DNA of 64,000 nt from a virus. Below the pieces are notes generated by a model. It saw nothing but the letters and a program-made list of their open reading frames with translations, was not told the origin of the DNA and did not search any database. The stretch lies in IMG/VR virus record IMGVR_UViG_3300010413_000004, positions 52,803 through 116,802 of that record, one strand, 5' to 3'. The position numbers were made by a program, and so were the translations under genes. Position 1 is the stretch's first letter. Each line of letters starts with the position of its first letter. Shown here piece after piece: positions 52,970 to 61,041 of the stretch.

Positions 52970-54274
52970 TTATGCTTTCTTTTCAAAAAGGCTTCTGAAA
53001 ATGGGATAAATGTCTGATACGTCATTTATCATTGACATTTCAAAATGACCAAAGCTGCTACGTAGCTTTTCGTAGTATGGCCACAAGTCACTTTCACCTT
53101 CGTGTTGATGTCGATCGACCTCAACATATGCGAAAAATTGACTTTTTGGAAGGATGCTACTCTTCATGATGTCAATTACTTCCAGGTTGTCTTGGCCCCA
53201 GTTGTCCCCATCAGAAATTTGACACCCAAAGATGTTCCATTGATTAATTGGGTATCGTTCTTTGATAATGTCGCTCATCAACTCAAGTGCTGAAGAAACT
53301 AAAGTGCCACCAGTTTCTTTTGAGTAGAAGAACTCTTCCTCTGATACTTCTGAAGCTCGAGTGTGATGTCGAATCCAAACGATATCAACTTTTTCATAAT
53401 TGCGTTCCAAGAATAGGTATAACAACATGAAGAAACGTTTAGCCATTTCCTTTTCCCATTCGCCCATACTTGCAGAAACGTCCATAATGCCAAACATAAC
53501 AGCTTGGGTGGTTGGGACAGGAGTCTTTTCCCAACGATTGAATCGAAGATCAACATCATCGATGAAAGGAACTGCTTTCATCTTACGTTTGAGAACTTCT
53601 ATTTCCTTTTTGATTTCTTCAATGCGACATATGATCTTGGTATCTTGCTCTTCATCATTAGTTGGCAAACTATCTTCAAGTGATGCCAATTCCTCTTCGA
53701 GTTTTTTGATCTTTTTCTTGAATGGAGATCGCAAGCCAAGTTTACGAGCTTTAGCTTGCTTAAGAGAACGAACAATGTTCATCCGGCTTGGATTTCCATC
53801 GACAGAAAAGCCTGCACGATGGTACTCGAACTCGTTTACTTTGGAAATATCTTTTTTGACTAAGTCAGGAAGTTCTAGATCCTCGAAGAAGATGTCCAAG
53901 AATTCGTCTTTCGTGAGGTGGAAAATGAACTCATCTTCACCTTCACCATCGGGAGATCCTTTCTTTCCACCTCCTCCATCTGCTTCGGGTGGGCGAGATA
54001 CTCTGTCACCTTGGTTGTATTTGTCATTCCCTGGATACGTTCGATCAACGATTCCACCTTTTTTATCATGCGAAAACGTTGGTTGTTCCAACCCTTTGCC
54101 AGGGATGCTAATCTTTTTGCCTTTGTCGCTTGTGATGTCACGTACATTTCCATCACGAATAGCATCCTTGACAGCGTCGCGAACTTGTTGCTTGACTCGT
54201 CGCATGAATCGACGACGATTGTCTGTACTTTTACCCTTGTCGTTCTTGCGTCTGTCTATTACTGTATGGGACAT
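52970..54274 (-). CDS. yeaH: YeaH/DUF444 von Willebrand-type protein
   Basis: 434 residues, near E. coli YeaH (427). The N-terminal basic region reads SHTVIDRRKNDKGKSTDNRRRF, followed by a Gly-rich linker, a coiled coil (about 185-235) and a vWA domain with MIDAS-like IMDVSASMGEWEK (D265-x-S-x-S) and later ETGGTLVSSALE. YeaH is the partner of PrkA (YeaG) in enterobacteria, where the pair affects nitrogen-starvation response. It sits between the kinase and SpoVR genes, with one small gene between. Confidence 0.94.
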   Translation of the reverse strand: MSHTVIDRRKNDKGKSTDNRRRFMRRVKQQVRDAVKDAIRDGNVRDITSDKGKKISIPGKGLEQPTFSHDKKGGIVDRTYPGNDKYNQGDRVSRPPEADGGGGKKGSPDGEGEDEFIFHLTKDEFLDIFFEDLELPDLVKKDISKVNEFEYHRAGFSVDGNPSRMNIVRSLKQAKARKLGLRSPFKKKIKKLEEELASLEDSLPTNDEEQDTKIICRIEEIKKEIEVLKRKMKAVPFIDDVDLRFNRWEKTPVPTTQAVMFGIMDVSASMGEWEKEMAKRFFMLLYLFLERNYEKVDIVWIRHHTRASEVSEEEFFYSKETGGTLVSSALELMSDIIKERYPINQWNIFGCQISDGDNWGQDNLEVIDIMKSSILPKSQFFAYVEVDRHQHEGESDLWPYYEKLRSSFGHFEMSMINDVSDIYPIFRSLFEKKA

Positions 54275-54277
54275 GAA

Positions 54278-54478
54278 TTATCCTTCAATACTGGTTTGGC
54301 CTGTTAGTAGCTCAAACTCTTTTAGTATCTTCTTCTTGGTTCGTTTAAGATTCCGCAGCGGAAAGATACATCGATTGTATAGTCTACTAACTCGCTGGCC
54401 AGTGTTGCTGGTTCCGACGAGCAATTGATGCTCGTCGCCAGCTAAACCGCAGTAAGTATGAAACTTAACTGTAAGCAT
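54278..54478 (-). CDS. Small hypothetical protein inside the PrkA-YeaH cassette
   Basis: 66 residues, basic: MLTVKFHTYCGLAGDEHQLL, then LYNRCIFPLRNLKRTKKKIL. Its ATG overlaps the PrkA stop (TAATG) and yeaH follows after three bases, so all are co-translated. I know no counterpart in bacterial PrkA operons; it may be phage-specific. Confidence 0.6.
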   Translation of the reverse strand: MLTVKFHTYCGLAGDEHQLLVGTSNTGQRVSRLYNRCIFPLRNLKRTKKKILKEFELLTGQTSIEG

Positions 54479-56430
54479 TAGTTGTGCTTACGGTAGCGCA
54501 TGAACCACTCTACAGCCAGTCGAACCTGCTTTTTGGTATAACCCTTGTCGATCATTCGCTGAACGAAGTCGTTGTGCTTCTCTTCCTCTTCTTTCGATGC
54601 TTTCTTGCTGAAGGAAATTACGGGAAGCAGTTCTTCGGTGTTGGCAAACATCTTCTTCTCGATGATTTCAGCCAGCTTGGAGTAAGAAGTCCAAGCTGGA
54701 CTCTTTCCACCATTGGCCGCTTTTGCGCGAAGAACGAAACCGACAACTTCATTTCGGAAGTCTTTTGGATTCATGATGCCAGCAGGCTTTTCGATTTTTT
54801 CCAGTTCAGCATTCAGAGAACTACGATCAAATAGTTCGCCAGTGTCTGGGTCACGGTAATCAGAATCTTGCAGCCAGAAGTCAGCGTACTGAATGTAGCG
54901 GTCGAACAGATTCTGACCATACTCGGCGTAGCTTTCGAGGTACGCTTTCTGGAGTTCATCACCAAGGAACTCAGCATACTTCGGTGCAAGGACACCTTTG
55001 ATGAAGGAGATGCGACGATCTTCCTCTTCGGCAGGCAGTTGCTCTTGCATTACCTGCTTCTCCAGCACATACATTAGGTGGATTGGATTAGCAGCAACTT
55101 CTTCGGAGTCGTAGTTGAACACTTTGGACAGGATCTTGAATGCAAAGCGAGTGGATGAACCTTCCATTCCTTCATTGACCCCAGCTGCATCGCGATACTC
55201 TTCAAGAGATTTCGCTTGTGGATCACGGTCTTTCAGATTCTTGCCGTCATAAATCTCCATCTTAGAGAATAGCTGACTGTTTTCAGGTTCAACCAGACGA
55301 GTCAGCACTGAGTACTGTGCCATCATTTCGATGGTGCCAGGAGCGCAGTTTGCATTTTTCAGTTCAGAACTTGCGACCAGCTTCTTGTAGATTTCTGACT
55401 CTTCGGTAACACGGAGGCAGTAAGGTACTTTAACGATGTTGACACGATCCAAGAACGCTTCGTTGTTCTTGTTGTTACGGAACGTCTGCCACTCAGATTC
55501 GTTTGAGTGAGCAAGAATGATGCCCTGGAACGGGATCGCTCCAAACTGCTCAGTACCGTTGTAGTGGCCTTCTTGTGTTGCAGTTAGAAGAGGGTGCAGC
55601 ATTTTGATTGGAGCCTTGAACATTTCAACAAACTCGAGAATGCCTTGAGTGGTAACATTCAAGCCACCAGCCCAGTTGTAAGCATCTGGATCATGCTGTT
55701 CATACTCTTCGAGTTCACGAATGTTGACTTTACCAACAAGGGATGAAATGTCTTGGTTATTTTCATCACCAGGCTCAACTTTGGTGATGCCTGTTTGTTT
55801 CAGAATGGAAGGCCAGACTTTGACGACCTTAAATTTGGTGATGTCACCATTTGCTTCTTCGAGACGTTTTACGGCCCAAGGAGACATGATGGACTTGAGG
55901 TAACGAGAAGGAATCCCAAACTCCCTTTCGATGTCAGCACCATCTTCTGCTACATCAAACAAACCGAGTGGAGACTCGAGTGCTGGGGAGACTTCCCAGC
56001 GATCACGACCCTTGTTATATGCTTGGATCGTGTAAATAGGAACACGCTGCATCAGCTCTTTGAGTCGCTCTGATAGAGACGACTTACCACCACCTACAGG
56101 ACCAAGCAGATAGAGGATCTGCTTTGATTCTTCAAGACCTTGTGCAGCGTGTTTGAAGAAAGAAACGATCTGTTCGATGGTATCTTCCATTCCATAGAAA
56201 TCATTGAAGGCGGGGTAGATTTTGATCTTTCGATTGGTGAAGATTCGGCTCAGACGTTCGTCTTTGCGAGTGTCAACAACGGTCGGCTCACCAATGGCCT
56301 CGATCATTCGCTCCGCTGCTGTGGCATACATCATTTTGTCGTCAGCACACCCTTGGAGATACTCTTCAATTGTCATCTCTTCGGATTGGCGTGTTTCATA
56401 ACGACTTTGATACTTCGAAAATATACTCAT
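54478..56430 (-). CDS. prkA: PrkA-type serine protein kinase (YeaG)
   Basis: 650 residues; E. coli YeaG is 644. It begins MSIFSKYQSRYETRQSEEMTIEEYL-type, then an AAA-type ATP site LLGPVGGGKSSLSERLK (Walker A near 110-118), GILEFVEMFKAPIKML, and ILAHSNESEWQTF, all characteristic of PrkA. The C-terminal kinase-like half is complete. PrkA is linked to stress and starvation control in bacteria. GAGGAA precedes the ATG. It leads the three-gene cassette. Confidence 0.95.
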   Translation of the reverse strand: MSIFSKYQSRYETRQSEEMTIEEYLQGCADDKMMYATAAERMIEAIGEPTVVDTRKDERLSRIFTNRKIKIYPAFNDFYGMEDTIEQIVSFFKHAAQGLEESKQILYLLGPVGGGKSSLSERLKELMQRVPIYTIQAYNKGRDRWEVSPALESPLGLFDVAEDGADIEREFGIPSRYLKSIMSPWAVKRLEEANGDITKFKVVKVWPSILKQTGITKVEPGDENNQDISSLVGKVNIRELEEYEQHDPDAYNWAGGLNVTTQGILEFVEMFKAPIKMLHPLLTATQEGHYNGTEQFGAIPFQGIILAHSNESEWQTFRNNKNNEAFLDRVNIVKVPYCLRVTEESEIYKKLVASSELKNANCAPGTIEMMAQYSVLTRLVEPENSQLFSKMEIYDGKNLKDRDPQAKSLEEYRDAAGVNEGMEGSSTRFAFKILSKVFNYDSEEVAANPIHLMYVLEKQVMQEQLPAEEEDRRISFIKGVLAPKYAEFLGDELQKAYLESYAEYGQNLFDRYIQYADFWLQDSDYRDPDTGELFDRSSLNAELEKIEKPAGIMNPKDFRNEVVGFVLRAKAANGGKSPAWTSYSKLAEIIEKKMFANTEELLPVISFSKKASKEEEEKHNDFVQRMIDKGYTKKQVRLAVEWFMRYRKHN

Positions 56431-56514
56431 ATGGGCTGTTCCTCTTTGTTTATCCTGTTAGGTGTTTAATAATATACAGAGTTTTTCTCTTAAGTCAACG
56501 TTCATCGATTGTTG

Positions 56515-57291
56515 TCATGTCCACATAGATTCGCGCGCATCGATGATTTTCTTCATCATTTCGGTATCTTCGTTGCGGTAAAACGTTTCAAGAAAATTAA
56601 TATCTTCCAATATCTCTCGAACGTGTTCTTTGTCTTCATCATCGTCGTCATCATCGCCGAAAAGATCTCTTCCTTCGCAGTATTCGGACCATCCTGTAAC
56701 TTCATGGACATCTGGCCGCTTTGGTCGCTGGTCCTTCCACCACAAATACACTTCTTTAACTACTTTTGCTGCATCGGATTGGAGGGAATATTCATCACCC
56801 AATTTTATTTCCCAGTCCAAATAAGCGAGCCCAGCAGCTCTTCGATCTTTGATAATTGGGATTTCTTGAAGGTAACATGCTGTATCATTCCTGTTTGCTT
56901 TTTGGCCTTCTACAAAATCAACAACTACTTGCATGATTCCGTGTAGGAGAACCTCATCAACTTCGTGCCAATCGCCTTTTTTGAGATCAGTCACAATTAA
57001 GTGAGTCTTATCAACGAAGCGGTTAATGATATAACGTCGAACGTTTTTATAAACATCATACGGAAAATATATGAAGTTCTGAACCATGTCAAACCCTTCT
57101 TCAGTAATCCAAAAGATAGATGGATTCACCTTTTTGTTGTGAGCATCAAGCTCTCTCCAACCTTTGGATGTAGCAAATGGTGGTTGTTTCTTCATTCCAA
57201 CCAATTGTTGAATTTTGTGCGAGAGTTTGGAGTTGCTCCAATAGTTTGATCTGATGCGATAACCTACAAGGAATCTATAAAGTTTTTTCAT
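56515..57291 (-). CDS. Conserved hypothetical phage protein
   Basis: 258 residues, with a basic aromatic start (MKKLYRFLVGYRIRSNYW), ITEEGFDMVQNFIYFPYDVYKNVRRY, and an acidic low-complexity run (GDDDDDDEDKEH) near 215. The part ACYLQEIPIIKDRRAAGLAYL is a recognisable conserved patch in T4-type phages, but the family is unnamed as far as I know. It is the last gene upstream of prkA and separated from it by about 80 bases. Confidence 0.6.
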   Translation of the reverse strand: MKKLYRFLVGYRIRSNYWSNSKLSHKIQQLVGMKKQPPFATSKGWRELDAHNKKVNPSIFWITEEGFDMVQNFIYFPYDVYKNVRRYIINRFVDKTHLIVTDLKKGDWHEVDEVLLHGIMQVVVDFVEGQKANRNDTACYLQEIPIIKDRRAAGLAYLDWEIKLGDEYSLQSDAAKVVKEVYLWWKDQRPKRPDVHEVTGWSEYCEGRDLFGDDDDDDEDKEHVREILEDINFLETFYRNEDTEMMKKIIDARESMWT

Positions 57292-57327
57292 GCGGTAAGT
57301 ATACTAGGGAAAAATTAGGAAGTCAAA

Positions 57328-57350
57328 AAAAAGCCGCTAGGCGGCTTTTT
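57328..57350 (-). terminator. Rho-independent terminator
   Basis: Stem AAAAAGCCGC / GCGGCTTTTT with a TAG loop, after the MazG-like gene that stops at 57349 on the minus strand; a T-run follows. Confidence 0.9.
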
Positions 57351-57921
57351 AAGATAGTCCTTTTTCAAGGATGGTTCGTTCATGGTCAGTATCTCGATTA
57401 ATAGCGTCTTCCGAAGTGAATTTATCGGGGAATCTCGCTTTCAGCTTGTTTATAACAGTGTCCAAAACACTTTCCCATTCAAGATCAAGCTCGTCGAGGA
57501 TAATGTTTTCATACCAGTTACAGTCACCAATCTCCTCCCCAACGTTGACCCAATCAATTTCTTTTCCGTCTGCAGCAGATGCTAGTGCTTGAGTCAGCGC
57601 CTCAACGAGTTCTGTCGATTCTGTACACATACCGATGATGCCATGGAACAGTCTTGTGTTGGTATCAATAGCAGTGTGACCTTCTACAGGGCTGAGATCA
57701 TCAAGTTGCGTCAATGCCTGCCTTGCTTTTGCTTTGTGATCAGACCACTTCAACAAATCATATGGTTTCCCGTAATAAGCATTCTTTTTGATCTGATCAA
57801 GCATATTGCCGATGCTAATATATGCTTCTAGCAGGCTATGTAAGGCTTGTTCATTGACACGAACTTCATCGATAACACTTTCGGTCCGAAGACCATTTGG
57901 TTTAAATGTCTTGAGATCCAT
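57349..57921 (-). CDS. MazG-like protein (third copy)
   Basis: 190 residues. A helical core has GMCTESTELVEALTQAL (ExxE), VNVGEEIGDCNWYENIILDEL (EExxD), then VINKLKARFPDKFTSEDAINRD as in iMazG-type pyrophosphatases. The N-terminal 60 residues are extra. The three MazG-like proteins differ greatly in sequence, so they are not recent copies. Confidence 0.78.
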   Translation of the reverse strand: MDLKTFKPNGLRTESVIDEVRVNEQALHSLLEAYISIGNMLDQIKKNAYYGKPYDLLKWSDHKAKARQALTQLDDLSPVEGHTAIDTNTRLFHGIIGMCTESTELVEALTQALASAADGKEIDWVNVGEEIGDCNWYENIILDELDLEWESVLDTVINKLKARFPDKFTSEDAINRDTDHERTILEKGLS

Positions 57922-57929
57922 GATGTTCC

Positions 57930-58247
57930 TTACTTGCGGTTGACACGTCGTGCTACTTTTTGCGCTTTGCGCTTTGCCTTGCGTGTCGCTCGTGTGGGTT
58001 GCTTACGCGTGAAAATCGCCTGAGAAATTCCAAGGTCGGCCCTCATGCGGCCTGCTTGTTCTTTGGTTAGGCTTCCATTAGCAACAGCTGCTGCCAGCGC
58101 CCGTACCATTTCAGATTTGGTTGGTTTAATGGAAGAGGTCGGATCTTGGACTACCTCAGCATCCTCAGTAATGGTAACATCATCTACAAGTACGCCTTCG
58201 ACCGTAGTACCGTCTGTTACATCTGTATCATAAATTTCTGGATTCAT
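57930..58247 (-). CDS. Small hypothetical protein with basic tail
   Basis: 105 residues: an acidic/Thr-rich N-terminal half (DTDVTDGTTVEGVLVDDVTI), a helical SEMVRALAAAVANGSLTKEQ part and a very basic end (TRATRKAKRKAQKVARRVNR). No family recognised. Nucleic-acid contact by the tail is possible. Confidence 0.6.
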   Translation of the reverse strand: MNPEIYDTDVTDGTTVEGVLVDDVTITEDAEVVQDPTSSIKPTKSEMVRALAAAVANGSLTKEQAGRMRADLGISQAIFTRKQPTRATRKAKRKAQKVARRVNRK

Positions 58248-58261
58248 TAAGTGTTCCTATT

Positions 58262-58927
58262 CTAGTTATAGTTTGGATTTTTTGTTATCTTCTTTTTAAT
58301 ACGGGACTTCTTAAATGTAGAAAGTTCATCTACAAACACCTTCCCGTTGAGGTGATCAATTTCGTGTTGGATAGCAAATGCTTCCATTCCTTGAAATTTT
58401 TGTGTAACAGTCTTACCATACGTGTTTTTGTACTCAACGACAACGTGCCTTGGTCGTTCTCGACGTTCAAAGTGGCCTGGGACAGACAAACATCCTTCTT
58501 CGGTGGAAAACTTATCTTCGGTTGATGCTTGAACTATCTTGGGATTGATCATTACCACCGTACGCATCGTTCTCGTAAACGCATACAATTCCACAACGAT
58601 CACATTCAACGATATACCAACTTGAGGCGCTGCCAACCCAAGACCATTGCATTTACGCATTGTAAAAGCCATGTCCATAATCAGTTGGCCCAAATCATCA
58701 TCAAATGTTGTGACGTCTTCACACTGTTGCGACAATACTTTATTTGGCCAAATAACAATTGGTCGTTGCTTTGCTTTGAGATGGCGAGAAACACCAAGCA
58801 CATCTGGGTTGGGAGTTGCTGCAGGTGGAGCTGTGTTCACAGTTGGATAGGCCGTTGTAGGTTCCTGGAACGAAATAGTGGCGGAAGTATCCGCCACTAT
58901 TTCTGGAACTATTGATGAATTCTTCAT
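58262..58927 (-). CDS. def: Peptide deformylase
   Basis: 221 residues. All three active-site motifs are present: GLGLAAPQVG, EEGCLSVPG (Cys metal ligand) and QHEIDHLNG (HExxH). It removes the formyl group from nascent proteins. An N-terminal Pro/Thr/Ala-rich extension of about 50 residues precedes the domain. The ATG overlaps the HNH gene stop (ATGA). Ends with TAG. Confidence 0.95.
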   Translation of the reverse strand: MKNSSIVPEIVADTSATISFQEPTTAYPTVNTAPPAATPNPDVLGVSRHLKAKQRPIVIWPNKVLSQQCEDVTTFDDDLGQLIMDMAFTMRKCNGLGLAAPQVGISLNVIVVELYAFTRTMRTVVMINPKIVQASTEDKFSTEEGCLSVPGHFERRERPRHVVVEYKNTYGKTVTQKFQGMEAFAIQHEIDHLNGKVFVDELSTFKKSRIKKKITKNPNYN

Positions 58928-59499
58928 TGCAACAGTCTACTATCTTTTGGAACTTGTTTCAACAAGAATTCCATTTGATCAGATAGAATTTTTTTGTTCT
59001 GAAGAATCAACCACTCAGCTCGATTTGGAACATAAGGAAGATACAACAATTCCATTCCAGCTTCGGTCAGCAGTTTGTTGTCCTTCACTTTGTTGCACGA
59101 ACTGCAAGCTGTCACAACGTTCATCCACGTGTTCTTTCCACCACGTGATGTTGGGTGGATGTGATCACGTGTCAATTGAGACGCTGAGAACGTGTGTCCA
59201 CAGTATGCGCACATATTTTGGTCACGACGAAACAGAGTTCTGTTGTTCAAAGGTACGCGATTGTAGTGTAACATTGCTTTTGGGCTTAATTTACCATTGA
59301 CGGCGATGATCGTATTGATCGTCAATTTGGACTGTTCTCCAGTAGCAGCACATGTACCGCCAAAAACGTCAAATTCTACGGCACCCATTGACCAAATAAC
59401 ATTACCTTTTGCTTCATGGTAACAAGCATCCTCATATGAAATCCATTGTTGCGGAATACCTGAAATATCAAGTTGCAATACTAGTGGAAATTCTCTCAT
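58924..59499 (-). CDS. HNH endonuclease
   Basis: 191 residues. The HNH core is MCAYCGHTF, TRDHIHPTSRGGKNTWMN and ACSSCNKVKDNK, with two CxxC pairs for zinc. A long N-terminal part includes FDVFGGTCAATG. It may be a homing-type or host-degrading nuclease, coupled here to the deformylase gene. AAGGAAT precedes the ATG. Confidence 0.85.
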   Translation of the reverse strand: MREFPLVLQLDISGIPQQWISYEDACYHEAKGNVIWSMGAVEFDVFGGTCAATGEQSKLTINTIIAVNGKLSPKAMLHYNRVPLNNRTLFRRDQNMCAYCGHTFSASQLTRDHIHPTSRGGKNTWMNVVTACSSCNKVKDNKLLTEAGMELLYLPYVPNRAEWLILQNKKILSDQMEFLLKQVPKDSRLLQ

Positions 59500-59554
59500 G
59501 TTATATTCCTTTTAATAAAATCTAAAATTTTCCCGCAGTTGAACGCTTAACTAT

Positions 59555-59569
59555 TAAAAGTATATATGT
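59555..59569 (-). repeat. 15-base repeat, copy 1 (upstream of HNH gene)
   Basis: ACATATATACTTTTA on the minus strand, identical to the copy at 60313-60327. Both copies lie upstream of a ribosome-binding site, 55 and 20 bases from the next start, so they may be promoter elements. Confidence 0.45.
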
Positions 59570-59662
59570 CCTTTGAACTGGAACATATAGCTTGAATACT
59601 ATAACACAATACTGCATGATAAGTCAACGTGTAACTACAGGAAATCAAATCAGCCAACCGCT

Positions 59663-60178
59663 TTACATAAACTCGGCAACATCTTCAAACGTCTTAATTT
59701 TCTCACCGCTTCGAATGCGCGTTGCGATCTCTTTTCCAATGGTGTAATCTGCACACCAATATGTTGGAGCGATAAACTTGAGGGCTGCCAACATTTCGAT
59801 TGTGATCGTTTTATTAAACGGTTCGAGGAATCTTTGCACAGATCGGACCGCGTAATCAGGTAATTGATTTTCTGGATCGACGATTTTTTTGGCACATCTG
59901 ATCATATGCCCCAGTTGTTTCCCTGCCCTGGCGTATCCATGGTTGATCGTCGCTCCATTGACAAGACAGTTGTATTTTGTCTTGAGGCTGAATCCCCGAT
60001 ACGCAGGGCGACCGCGAAGTAGATTGTATAGGATGAAGTGTTCTGCCTGTACCCAGCCGACGAAACGTTCGCCGGAAGAACCAGTGGTGGTTTTAGCTTT
60101 GTTGCTGTTGACTGCAGCAGACCAAGCTGCACGGAAGTTAAGATATTGTTCTTTAGTTTCAAAAAATGTATTAGTCAT
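59663..60178 (-). CDS. Hypothetical protein
   Basis: 171 residues, with a clear ribosome-binding site (CAGGAGAAACATC) before the ATG. It contains ERFVGWVQAEHFILYNLLRGR, NCLVNGATINHGYARAGKQL and APTYWCADYTIGK. No family recognised. It is preceded by the gap with the tRNA and the amber-containing mini-ORF. Confidence 0.6.
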   Translation of the reverse strand: MTNTFFETKEQYLNFRAAWSAAVNSNKAKTTTGSSGERFVGWVQAEHFILYNLLRGRPAYRGFSLKTKYNCLVNGATINHGYARAGKQLGHMIRCAKKIVDPENQLPDYAVRSVQRFLEPFNKTITIEMLAALKFIAPTYWCADYTIGKEIATRIRSGEKIKTFEDVAEFM

Positions 60179-60211
60179 GATGTTTCTCCTGTTTTGTAAT
60201 GTATTGTGAAA

Positions 60212-60292
60212 TTAAAATAAGGGTGGGATTTCACACACAGGAGGTCCACGACTGAGGCAAACCTAATCTTCGGAAGTTTTCATCTTTTTCAT
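60212..60292 (-). other. Mini-ORF with in-frame amber codon
   Basis: After AAGGAG, an ATG at 60292 opens a nine-codon frame (MKKMKTSED) that stops at TAG (60265-60263). If TAG were read, it would go on 16 codons (VCLSRGPPVCEIPPLF) to TAA at 60212. It lies 108 bases from the amber-suppressor-type tRNA gene, downstream of it on the same strand. May be a leader peptide or chance. Confidence 0.3.
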
Positions 60293-60312
60293 TTTTATGT
60301 TCTCCTTTGTTA

Positions 60313-60327
60313 TAAAAGTATATATGT
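60313..60327 (-). repeat. 15-base repeat, copy 2 (upstream of mini-ORF)
   Basis: Identical to 59555-59569. Here it is followed by TATAACAAAGGAG, so the ribosome-binding site comes soon after. Confidence 0.45.
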
Positions 60328-60399
60328 TAAAGATCACCGATGTTAAGTCTGATTATGGTTTTCGGTAATCGACCATTTTTGATATTGGAAGGAAAATTA

Positions 60400-60473
60400 T
60401 GGTGGTGCGTGCCAGACTCGAACTGACATCCTGGAATTTAGAATTCCGTGAGCAACCTTTACCCCAACGCACC
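60400..60473 (-). tRNA. tRNA with CUA anticodon (amber-suppressor type)
   Basis: 74 bases including an encoded CCA. Acceptor GGTGCGT pairs fully with ACGCACC; discriminator A. D-stem GGGT/GCTC with loop AAAGGTT; T-stem GTCAG/CTGGC with loop TTCGAGT. The anticodon arm CGGAA-TTCTAAA-TTCCA has four pairs and one C-A mismatch, placing CTA at positions 34-36. That decodes UAG. A one-base shift to TCT (Arg) would destroy the stem. Neighbours end in ordinary stops, several of them TAG. Confidence 0.82.
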
Positions 60474-60513
60474 TCTTTTACTCCATGTGAAGAATTATAC
60501 AGGAAGGAAGATA

Positions 60514-60546
60514 AAAGTCAACGCCCGAAATTCGGGCGTTGACTTT
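60514..60546 (-). terminator. Perfect 16-bp inverted repeat / terminator
   Basis: AAAGTCAACGCCCGAA and its exact complement, separated by one base, followed on the minus strand by TTTTAT. It lies between the DUF1353 gene and the tRNA. In practice the loop will open to about seven bases (GAAATTC). Confidence 0.8.
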
Positions 60547-60589
60547 GGTACTGCTTGTTATTTTTAACTATAATAAGGGGGCTAACTGT

Positions 60590-61000
60590 TTATTCTGTAA
60601 CTTTTTCGATAACCTTAACGACCTTTTTATTACGATGAACAACATCTTCAGACTTCCTATATGATGATCTTCCGAATATCTTAACCGCATAATACATAGC
60701 GTATCTCCTGATTACACCTACGCCGTTATGTTTCATCATTTCGAGGAAGAACTTATCAGCCTCACTCTTTGACAATCTATGCGATGCGTATAGCCCGTCG
60801 TGAATAATTGCGCTACCAACGTACTTTCCTCTTAATGGGCAACCGATAATACCCCAGAATAATCTTGGAATTGACGCACCGTCTGTTACAAAGCCTTGGG
60901 CAACAACAACCTTGTACTTATCATTCTCAAATGATAGTGTACTTCTCATCTGATACTCTTTTGTGTTCAATCTTTCTAGAATTGTTTTACCTTCAAACAT
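60590..61000 (-). CDS. DUF1353-family protein
   Basis: 136 residues. The DUF1353 signature is VVAQGFVTDGASIPRLFWGIIG, then GKYVGSAIIHDGLYASHRLS. Such proteins are common in tailed phages, often near lysis or tail genes, with unknown biochemical function. AGAGAGG precedes the ATG. Confidence 0.88.
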   Translation of the reverse strand: MFEGKTILERLNTKEYQMRSTLSFENDKYKVVVAQGFVTDGASIPRLFWGIIGCPLRGKYVGSAIIHDGLYASHRLSKSEADKFFLEMMKHNGVGVIRRYAMYYAVKIFGRSSYRKSEDVVHRNKKVVKVIEKVTE

Positions 61001-61041
61001 TGATCTGTACCTCTCTCTGAAATTACTATTTCTCTATTCTG

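Noticed and set aside
53400-54428. Long rightward reading frame of 342 codons antisense to the YeaH gene
   Set aside because: It runs opposite the well-identified YeaH gene, has a Ser/Arg/Leu-rich composition typical of antisense frames and no ribosome-binding site.
60400-60473. Reading the tRNA as Arg (TCT)
   Set aside because: Shifting the anticodon stem by one base leaves almost no pairing, while the CTA reading has four stacked pairs.
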